This document shows positions 37,403 to 44,762 of a stretch of DNA of 64,000 bases, in pieces. The translations under genes and the position numbers were made by a program. The stretch covers positions 265,804 through 329,803 of the forward strand of contig JALFUR010000004.1 of assembly GCA_022784465.1 (NCBI GenBank), read 5' to 3'. Every line of letters starts with the position of its first letter. Position 1 is the stretch's first letter. Source of the stretch: Christensenella sp. (GTDB lineage: Bacteria; Bacillota; Clostridia; Christensenellales; UBA3700). A model generated the notes under the pieces. That model was given only the letters and a program-made list of their open reading frames with translations, had not been told where the DNA came from and made no database searches.

Positions 37403-38662
37403 ATGGCAGATTTTAAAAAGGTTATTGATGAAAAATCAAAGTATGCTCATTTTATGGCAGAAGGCATTACCCATATTTGCAAAAATTTACCAAAAAGAGA
37501 TCCTGGAAGTGAAGGAGAAAAATTGGCTTGTGAATATATGGGAGATGTTTTAAAAAATGAATGTGGATGCGAATACACAAAACTTGAAAGTTTTAAAGAA
37601 AATCCTGGAAGCTTTTTTGGTTGGATTTATGTATGTGTAGCACTATCTATGGTTGGATTTATTTTAAATTTCTTCATGCCAGCGTTAAGTATTGTTGTTA
37701 TGACAATAGGCTTAATTATCTTGTTTTTACAATTTGGATTATATAAGAAAATTGTAGATAAATTATTCCCAGAAAAAACAGGACATAATATGACAGGAAT
37801 AAAAAAATGTACAGGAGAAGTTAAAGCAAGAATTTTCTTTAATGGTCATCCTGATGCTTGTTGGTTATGGCCAATAAATGAGAAATATGGCGGAATTGCT
37901 CATTGTTCTCAATACGCTTTTGGCGGAGTAGGAATGATATATTTATTTGTTGTTTCTATTATTAATACCATTGTTTGTGCAAGTTTTGGACGAGTATTTT
38001 GGATTTTAACTCCATCTACAAGCACTTTATGTTTTTGGATTTCTATCCTTGCAACCTTTTTTGTTCCTTGGTTTATTGCTCTTTGTTTTATGTGGAATGA
38101 AAAAATCATAGTTGATGGAGCAAATGACAATTTAACTGGTTGTTATATGGGTATTGCTATATTAAAAGCTATGAAGGATCAAGGAATAGAACTTGAACAT
38201 ACAGAAGTAGGTGTAATTTTATCTGGTTCTGAAGAAGCTGGTTTAAGAGGATCTATGGCATGGGCAGAAGCACATAAAGACGAATTTAATGATGTTCCAA
38301 CTTGGATTATTTCTTATGATACAATTAGAGAATCTAAATTCTTAGCTGCAAATTATAGAGATTTAAATGCAACTGTACCTTTAGATAAAGAAATTGGAGA
38401 CGCTTTTGTAGAAGCTGCAAAAGAATTAGATATCCAATGCTCAAAAGGTATTATTCCTCCATTTGGCGGTGCTACAGATGCTGCTGCTTTCCAAAAAGGC
38501 GGATTTAGAGCAATATCTATTGGAGCAATGAACTATAATCTTCAAAAATATTATCATACAAGATTTGATTCTTATGATAACTTAGATGAAAATTGTTTGG
38601 CAGATTGTTATGCAGTATCTGTTAAAACACTAGAAAATTTCGATAAAAAATATTCTAAATAA
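37403..38662 (+). CDS. M28-like zinc peptidase with internal TM segments
   Basis: NGHPDACWLW, GANDNLTGCYMGIAILKAM, LSGSEEAGLRGSMAWA, GGATDAAAFQKGGFRAISIGAMN; SD GGAG supports ATG 37403. Confidence 0.8.
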   Translation: MADFKKVIDEKSKYAHFMAEGITHICKNLPKRDPGSEGEKLACEYMGDVLKNECGCEYTKLESFKENPGSFFGWIYVCVALSMVGFILNFFMPALSIVVMTIGLIILFLQFGLYKKIVDKLFPEKTGHNMTGIKKCTGEVKARIFFNGHPDACWLWPINEKYGGIAHCSQYAFGGVGMIYLFVVSIINTIVCASFGRVFWILTPSTSTLCFWISILATFFVPWFIALCFMWNEKIIVDGANDNLTGCYMGIAILKAMKDQGIELEHTEVGVILSGSEEAGLRGSMAWAEAHKDEFNDVPTWIISYDTIRESKFLAANYRDLNATVPLDKEIGDAFVEAAKELDIQCSKGIIPPFGGATDAAAFQKGGFRAISIGAMNYNLQKYYHTRFDSYDNLDENCLADCYAVSVKTLENFDKKYSK

Positions 38663-38674
38663 GTATTATTTAAT

Positions 38675-38718
38675 AAAAATAGCTGCTAATGAAATTAAAA
38701 CTTAGCAGCTATTTTTTT
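38675..38718. terminator. Bidirectional terminator between the peptidase and PadR genes
   Basis: AAAAATAGCTGCTAA ... TTAGCAGCTATTTTT, A-rich on one side and T-run on the other. Confidence 0.88.
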
Positions 38719-38728
38719 GTTTAATATT

Positions 38729-40030
38729 TTAGTTTACATGATAATGATTTGAGTTATAAAATCTCGAATAAATCAATATTGATACTGGTATTAATAAAGT
38801 TAAAATAATAGGGAATACAACAGTTTGTAATAGTACTTTAGTATTATTAAATACCGCACCAAATCCTAAGAATCCAATAATTATTATCAATAAAAACGCA
38901 TTAATCAAAAATACTGAAACAATACTCATCGTTTTCTTTAAAGAAAAATCTGCTTGAACTCTTTTTGTAGGATTAATTATGTAATTTACAATCGCAACAA
39001 TAGGAATTATTGTGAAGGTAAATAATGGAATTAAATACGAACTAATTGGAGTACTAAATGACGAATATGTAGATAAATGCATAATTGTCAAAACAATAGC
39101 AAATATAAAATACGAATATATAGATGTTGTCATTAACAATTTATTTATGTAATAGTATTTGTTAACATAATATTCTGTCGTATTTTTCTTTACATATTGT
39201 TTCATGGTAATATTGTGTTCAGCAAAAATCTTAGCAATATTACTTGGTGCATATTTTGTATAATAATCGTTTCTATCTTCGTTATAATCTTCGTATTGTT
39301 CTTGTTGCTTTTCATATTCAGAAAAACTTATACCTCTATTATCATAAGCAGGGGAATATACAGCATTTTCTGAATTATTAAATATATTATCAAAAACTTC
39401 TCTATAATCAACTTTATCTTCATATAAAACACTGTCTTTGTTGACAAATACAGCTTTTAATTGATCATTTGTGCTAACAACTTTCATTGTTTGAGAAGGG
39501 AATTGTAATTGGCCGTCATTCGTCATATTTTCTTCAAAATTTAAGACTTCATTATTTTCTTCAGCATTTACAACGATTTGGCTTTCTGGGACTTGTGCAG
39601 TTTGAGAAGCAGGCAAATCAGATTTTGGATTTCTTTTTGTTCTAGGACGAAGTTCTGAAGCGTTAAATGGAGGTGTTTTATCTTTATCGAATTGTTTGTC
39701 GGATAATAATCCGTCAATAATTGTACGAGCATATTCCCATTGATATTGATCTGTTTCTAATACTTTTCTACCATCATCTAAAATAGAATAATAAACTCTT
39801 TGGGCACCATTTGAAGTGTCACCTTTATATGATGTAATATAACCAAGTTTTTCTAATCTTTTAAGGCATGAATATAAAGTAGCTTGCTTTAATTCGTAAA
39901 GATCTTTACTTTTTTCTTTAATTTCTGCAAGAATATCAAGTCCATATCTATCACCATTAGCTAGTGTAGCTAAAATAATAGTATCAACATGGTCCCTAAT
40001 TAGATCGATATTTACTTGAGAATTGTCCAT
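38729..40030 (-). CDS. PadR-family regulator with long linker and C-terminal multi-TM domain
   Basis: N-terminus DTIILATLANGDRYGLDILAEIKEKSKDLYELKQATLYSCLKRLEKLGYI PadR wHTH; hydrophobic C-terminal segments. Confidence 0.88.
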   Translation of the reverse strand: MDNSQVNIDLIRDHVDTIILATLANGDRYGLDILAEIKEKSKDLYELKQATLYSCLKRLEKLGYITSYKGDTSNGAQRVYYSILDDGRKVLETDQYQWEYARTIIDGLLSDKQFDKDKTPPFNASELRPRTKRNPKSDLPASQTAQVPESQIVVNAEENNEVLNFEENMTNDGQLQFPSQTMKVVSTNDQLKAVFVNKDSVLYEDKVDYREVFDNIFNNSENAVYSPAYDNRGISFSEYEKQQEQYEDYNEDRNDYYTKYAPSNIAKIFAEHNITMKQYVKKNTTEYYVNKYYYINKLLMTTSIYSYFIFAIVLTIMHLSTYSSFSTPISSYLIPLFTFTIIPIVAIVNYIINPTKRVQADFSLKKTMSIVSVFLINAFLLIIIIGFLGFGAVFNNTKVLLQTVVFPIILTLLIPVSILIYSRFYNSNHYHVN

Positions 40031-40292
40031 ATAAACTCCTAATTCCTTATTATTATAATATAAATATTTTAATAGTGCAATAATTCAAATCTTAGAATTA
40101 TTATTTTAAATTAACAAAAATATAAAAAAAGGGAATTAAATAAAAAAAATCAAAAATAAACATTTTGTTCAGTTTTATTTAATTTTTAAAATACCATTTA
40201 GTACATATAATTAATTTAATACAATTGTTTATAATTTTAATCGGGAAGGCAATAAAAAAATAGCAAAAATCTTTTATGGTATCTCTTGATTT

Positions 40293-40328
40293 TATTATTT
40301 CGCAAAATTACACCTTTGCGAAATAATA
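40293..40328. repeat. Perfect 14-8-14 inverted repeat, candidate Xer recombination (dif-like) site
   Basis: TATTATTTCGCAAA-ATTACACC-TTTGCGAAATAATA; adjacent to a Xer-type recombinase gene; half-site repeated at 40548-40559. Confidence 0.55.
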
Positions 40329-40506
40329 CGCCAAAATAATTCTAAATTAATTAATTTTTCAATTATAATCTTATATTTTGTTCATTTTTGCCAATTTGAT
40401 TTTATTTAAATTTTCTTATTATTTTTTGATTGTTTTTGAATCTATATATTTATCCAATTTATATATTTTTTCATTTTTAATTATTTCCTATTTTTTTAAT
40501 ATATTG

Positions 40507-40520
40507 TATTGATATCAATA
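40507..40520. promoter_or_regulatory. 14-bp palindrome upstream of the recombinase promoter
   Basis: TATTGATATCAATA. Confidence 0.35.
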
Positions 40521-40547
40521 TTTTATATATATTGTTATATTTATTTT

Positions 40548-40575
40548 TTTGCGAAATAAAAATTTATGGTATAAT
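40548..40575 (+). promoter_or_regulatory. Recombinase promoter region with dif-like half-site
   Basis: TTTGCGAAATAA half-site at the -35 position; TATAAT at 40570-40575; ATG at 40586. Confidence 0.45.
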
Positions 40576-40585
40576 TCTTATTGGT

Positions 40586-41641
40586 ATGGAAAAAACTTAT
40601 TTTGAACAACGTGAAATTGATACTATAGAAAAACTAAGAATGGTTAAAAAGGATCTTCCTGTAGTTTGTAATGAATTCTTTATTGGAATTGAACATACTA
40701 CATCACCTTTGACTAGACTTGGCTACGCTTTAGATTTGAGAATCTTTTTTGATTATTTAACTAAAGAGATTGATTATTTTGTTGGCAAAAATGTTTTAAC
40801 ACTTTCTTATGAAGATTTTGAACACATTGAATCTTTCCATATTGAAATGTTTTTAGATTATTTAACTTATTATAAAATTGATAATAAAGAATATAAAAAT
40901 ACCATTAAAACAAAATCTAGAAAGTTATCTTCTCTTAAATCCTTTTTTAAATTTTGTTATGATAAAGATCGCATAAAAAAAGATCCAGCATCAAAAGTTA
41001 AATCTCCAAAAATTCATGAAAAACCAATAATTAGATTTGACAATGAAGAAGTTTCAGAATTTTTAGATACTGTTGAGTCCGGCAAAGGTTTAACTGGTCA
41101 TGCTCAAGCTTTTCATAATAGAACAAAAGAACGTGATATAGCTATTATGACATTATTCTTAGGAACAGGAATAAGAATCTCTGAGCTTGTTGGATTAGAT
41201 GTTGATGATATAGATTTTGATAAAAAAGCTTTTAAAGTTACTAGAAAAGGCGGAAATCAAACAATTCTCTATTTTAACGACGAAGTTTTGGATGCATTGT
41301 TAAAATATATGGATGTTAGAGCTTTAAATCCGGCTTTAGATGATGAACCTGCTCTATTTTGTTCTTTAAAAAATAAAAGAATAGATGTTAGAAGCGTACA
41401 AATACTTGTAAAAAAATATTCAAATTTGTCTACTCCTTTAAAACATATTACTCCACATAAATTAAGAACAACTTTTGGTACAAGTTTATATCAAAATACA
41501 AAAGATATATATGTAGTTGCTGAAGTCCTTGGTCATAAAGATGTCAATACTACAAAAAGACATTATGCAGCAATAAGCGAAAATATCAAAAAAGAAGCCA
41601 TAGAACACGTTAATTTGAGGGATCATAATAAAGACGAATAA
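40586..41641 (+). CDS. Xer-family tyrosine recombinase
   Basis: Catalytic motifs GTGIRISELVGL (R), RKGGNQ (K), HKLRTTFG (HxxR), LGHKDVNTTKRHYA (H, Y). Track starts at 40532 but that start is upstream of the -10. Confidence 0.93.
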   Translation: MEKTYFEQREIDTIEKLRMVKKDLPVVCNEFFIGIEHTTSPLTRLGYALDLRIFFDYLTKEIDYFVGKNVLTLSYEDFEHIESFHIEMFLDYLTYYKIDNKEYKNTIKTKSRKLSSLKSFFKFCYDKDRIKKDPASKVKSPKIHEKPIIRFDNEEVSEFLDTVESGKGLTGHAQAFHNRTKERDIAIMTLFLGTGIRISELVGLDVDDIDFDKKAFKVTRKGGNQTILYFNDEVLDALLKYMDVRALNPALDDEPALFCSLKNKRIDVRSVQILVKKYSNLSTPLKHITPHKLRTTFGTSLYQNTKDIYVVAEVLGHKDVNTTKRHYAAISENIKKEAIEHVNLRDHNKDE

Positions 41642-41670
41642 CAAAAAACAAAAAAATGTTCGTTTTTCTC

Positions 41671-41699
41671 TTGACTAATTTTTCACTATTTTTTATAAT
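41671..41699 (+). promoter_or_regulatory. lexA promoter
   Basis: TTGACT-17 nt-TATAAT upstream of lexA. Confidence 0.75.
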
Positions 41700-41726
41700 G
41701 ATTTTGAAAAATAAAGGAGATTTTTT

Positions 41727-42383
41727 ATGGCATATTATACAAAATCATCAGCAAAGACAGAAAAGGTTTTAAGTTTTATTAAATTATTCACTCTTGAAAA
41801 AGGATATCCACCAACAGTAAGAGAAATTGTTTCAGCACCTGAATGCGGAATTAAATCGACTGCATCGGCTAAATCTTACATTGATAGATTGGTTGATGAA
41901 GGAAAACTTGTTAAGACTGGCAATAAAAATAGAGCTTTAGAAATCGTTGGATTTTCTGTTTCAAACAAAGAAGAAAATGAAGAATTGTTTGCCACAAAAG
42001 TTCCATTTTTAGGTAATACAGCAGCTGGTGCACCAATTGGCGCTGCCGTTGAAAACGACAGATCTTATGCCCTTCCTAACGATTATTTTAATCTTAAGAG
42101 CGACAATTTCTTATTACAAGTAAAAGGTAATTCAATGATTAATTGCGGAATTTTAGATGGAGATATCGTTCTTGTTAAATCTCAAAATACTGCTAATAAT
42201 GGACAAATCGTAGTTGCTCAAATAGATCGTGAAGATGTAACTATGAAAAGATATTATAATTGCGGTTCCTATATTAAGTTAAAACCAGAAAATGATAATA
42301 TGGAAGATATAATCGTTACACCTGATAAATTCTTTAGAATCTTAGGCATACCAACGGGATTATTAAGAAACCATTTGATTTAG
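41727..42383 (+). CDS. lexA: LexA repressor
   Basis: N-terminal HTH GYPPTVREI; cleavage region NTAAGAPIGA; GNSMINCGILDGDIVLV; VAQIDREDVTMKRYY. Confidence 0.94.
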   Translation: MAYYTKSSAKTEKVLSFIKLFTLEKGYPPTVREIVSAPECGIKSTASAKSYIDRLVDEGKLVKTGNKNRALEIVGFSVSNKEENEELFATKVPFLGNTAAGAPIGAAVENDRSYALPNDYFNLKSDNFLLQVKGNSMINCGILDGDIVLVKSQNTANNGQIVVAQIDREDVTMKRYYNCGSYIKLKPENDNMEDIIVTPDKFFRILGIPTGLLRNHLI

Positions 42384-42412
42384 CATTGTATAATCAAATA
42401 TATATAATAAGG

Positions 42413-42449
42413 CTGTTACAAAAACCAAAATCTTGTAACAGTTTTTTTT
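42413..42449 (+). terminator. lexA terminator
   Basis: CTGTTACAA-AAACCAAAATC-TTGTAACAG followed by TTTTTTTT. Confidence 0.92.
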
Positions 42450-42530
42450 ATAAAAAAAATGCCTAGTTTAATAATAAATTAGGCACTAAATGATAAAATA
42501 AAGCTAGGGAGTGCTCTTTTTACCAAAATC
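42450..42530 (-). ncRNA. Putative small RNA with CUCCCU loop and own terminator
   Basis: Minus strand: TATAAT at 42536-42531; AAAGAGC-ACTCCCTA-GCTTT hairpin; TGCCTAATTT-ATTATT-AAACTAGGCA terminator stem followed by TTTTTTT. Confidence 0.35.
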
Positions 42531-42622
42531 ATTATAACACATGAAAAAGGTTTTGGAACATTTTTTTTAAAAATTTTATAAAAAATGTAAAAAATTTATA
42601 TTTTTTTAAAAGAACTAATTGT

Positions 42623-43876
42623 TTACAGCAATTTTAATTTTTGTAAACAATACATTAATGCCAATTTTACATGTTCATATGTTAAACCGCCTTGCATATA
42701 AGCAATGTATGGTTCTTTTATTGGAGAATCAGCACTAAGTTCAATTGATGCCCCGGCAACAAAAGTTCCAGCTGCCATAATAACTTGATTATCATAGCCA
42801 GGCATATCCCATGGATAAAGAGTCAAATTGCTATCAATTGGCGAAATCTCTTGTATTGCGCGACAAAACTTAATTAATTGATCTTCTGTATCAAATTTAA
42901 TTGAACGAATAATATCATTACATTTTGCAGATGGAGCTGGACATGTATCAAATCCTAAATCGCAAAAAACTTGACCAAATAAAGTAGAGCCTTTAACTGC
43001 ATTAGCTACAACATGTGGAGCCAAGAAAAATCCTTGATAAAAATCCTTATAGCCATAAGCGTATGAGCCAACTTCCATACCTATTGAAGGCGCTGTTAAT
43101 CTATATCCAACTTGATTTACATATATTTCTTTTCCTGCAATATATCCGCCTGTTGGCGCAATGCCGCCACCTGGGTTCTTAATTAATGAACCAGCCATTA
43201 AATCAACACCAACTTCGGTTGGTTCTTTATAATCCATAAATTCGCCGTAGCAATTATCGCACATAACGACAATATCTTTATTGATATTTTTTACAAAAGT
43301 AGTTACTTCTTCTATTTGATCAATAGACAAAGCATCTCTCCATTCATAGCCTCTAGATCTTCCCATGAAAACCATTTTTGTTTTATTAGATATGGATTCT
43401 TTAATTTTGTTAAAATCAAATTTGCCATTAACAAGTTCAACCTGTTTATATGAAATATTAAAATCTTTTAAAGAACCAATTCCTTCTCCATTTATAACTT
43501 TCATTAAAGTATCATAAGGAGCACCAGATATTGCTAACATTTCGTCTCCAGGTCTCAATATTCCCTGTAAAGCTAAAGTTAAAGCATGCGTTCCTGATAC
43601 AATAAGCGGAGATACTATTGCAGATTCAGCTCCAAATGTTTTTGCGAAAATTTTGCATAAAGTATCTCTTCCTATATCGTCATAGCCATAACCATTTGTT
43701 TGAGAAAAATGTCTTAATGCAACTTGTTCTTGTCTAAAAGCATCTAAAACTTTACTTTGATTGTATAAAGCAATCTTGTCAATTTCTTTAAATTGATTTG
43801 TCAACTTATTTTCTGCATTATTAACGAAATCTACAATATTCTTACTATAATTCATATTAGTCCTCACGAAAATCAT
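42623..43876 (-). CDS. PLP-dependent C-S lyase, aluminium-resistance/methionine gamma-lyase family (YnbB-like)
   Basis: GYGYDDIGRDTLCKIFAKTFGAESAIVSPLIVSGTHAL, GGGIAPTGGYIAG; near lexA/miaA as in Firmicutes. Confidence 0.9.
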   Translation of the reverse strand: MIFVRTNMNYSKNIVDFVNNAENKLTNQFKEIDKIALYNQSKVLDAFRQEQVALRHFSQTNGYGYDDIGRDTLCKIFAKTFGAESAIVSPLIVSGTHALTLALQGILRPGDEMLAISGAPYDTLMKVINGEGIGSLKDFNISYKQVELVNGKFDFNKIKESISNKTKMVFMGRSRGYEWRDALSIDQIEEVTTFVKNINKDIVVMCDNCYGEFMDYKEPTEVGVDLMAGSLIKNPGGGIAPTGGYIAGKEIYVNQVGYRLTAPSIGMEVGSYAYGYKDFYQGFFLAPHVVANAVKGSTLFGQVFCDLGFDTCPAPSAKCNDIIRSIKFDTEDQLIKFCRAIQEISPIDSNLTLYPWDMPGYDNQVIMAAGTFVAGASIELSADSPIKEPYIAYMQGGLTYEHVKLALMYCLQKLKLL

Positions 43877-44762
43877 TAATTAAATCAAATATCTTATCTG
43901 TATTATTTGGATTAATCCAATTAGCAAAATCATATCTTTTAAACCAAGTAATTTGGCGTTTTGCATAATGTCTAGTATTTTTTTTGATTAATTCTTTAAC
44001 TTCTTCAATTGTTAAATTATTAACAAAATAATCTTTAAACTCTTTATATCCAATTGCTTGCATAGATTGCATATCAAATGAATAGCCGTCATTTAACAAC
44101 CTTCTAACTTCGCTTTCTAGACCATTTTCAAACATTATATCGACTCTTTTATTTATACGATTGTATAATTCATCTCTATTAAAATCCAAACTAATTAAAA
44201 GCGTTTCATAATTTAATTGTTTTGATCTATCATTTAAATCACTTTTTATTTGTCCTGTAATTTGATAAATCTCTAAAGCTCGTAAAACTCTTTTTGTGTT
44301 ATTTGCGTGGATTTTTTCGGCTTCAAGTGGATCTATTTCTTTTAATTTATTATGCATATATTCTGGGCCATATTGCTCTAACTCTAATTGTAGTTTATTG
44401 CGAATATTTTCATCTTTAGCGCCCATTGTTAAAGGATATAAAATTGCATCAATATATAATCCTGTGCCTCCGCAAATTAGCGGAATTTTATTTTCAGCGT
44501 GCAATTTATCAATTATTGGTTTGACCATATCAAAATAATCAGAAACCGAAAATGGTTGATCAGGATTAATGATATCTATCATATGATGCTTTACACCTTG
44601 CATTTCTGAAGTAGATACTTTTGCAGTTCCTATATCCATACCTTTATATATTTGCATGCTATCACAAGAAATAATATCAGTATTAAGGTGTTTTGCAATT
44701 TCTACTGATAAATTTGTTTTGCCAGAAGCTGTTGGTCCTGCAATTATTATTATCTTGTTCAT
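43857..44762 (-). CDS. miaA: tRNA dimethylallyltransferase
   Basis: IIAGPTASGKTNLSVEIA, SCDSMQIYKGMDIGTAK, GGTGLYIDA, NTKRVLRALEI. Confidence 0.97.
   Translation of the reverse strand: MNKIIIIAGPTASGKTNLSVEIAKHLNTDIISCDSMQIYKGMDIGTAKVSTSEMQGVKHHMIDIINPDQPFSVSDYFDMVKPIIDKLHAENKIPLICGGTGLYIDAILYPLTMGAKDENIRNKLQLELEQYGPEYMHNKLKEIDPLEAEKIHANNTKRVLRALEIYQITGQIKSDLNDRSKQLNYETLLISLDFNRDELYNRINKRVDIMFENGLESEVRRLLNDGYSFDMQSMQAIGYKEFKDYFVNNLTIEEVKELIKKNTRHYAKRQITWFKRYDFANWINPNNTDKIFDLINDFRED

Noticed and set aside
40532-40585. Extended N-terminus of the recombinase (MLYLFFCEIKIYGIILIG) in the ORF track
   Set aside because: The codons cover the predicted -35/-10 region and the dif-like half-site; ATG 40586 is the more natural start.
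40586-41641. Recombinase as a prophage or integrative-element integrase
   Set aside because: No phage, conjugation, toxin-antitoxin or excisionase genes nearby, flanking genes are chromosomal core genes, and neither neighbouring tRNA is close enough to be an obvious att site.
41641-41726. Canonical LexA box (GAAC-N4-GTTC) in front of lexA
   Set aside because: Only a single TGTTCG half is visible before the -35; no convincing palindromic box could be read, so no operator was called.
43857-44762. hfq next to miaA
   Set aside because: No Hfq-like ORF was found beside miaA; noted only as a possible absence since hfq may lie elsewhere.
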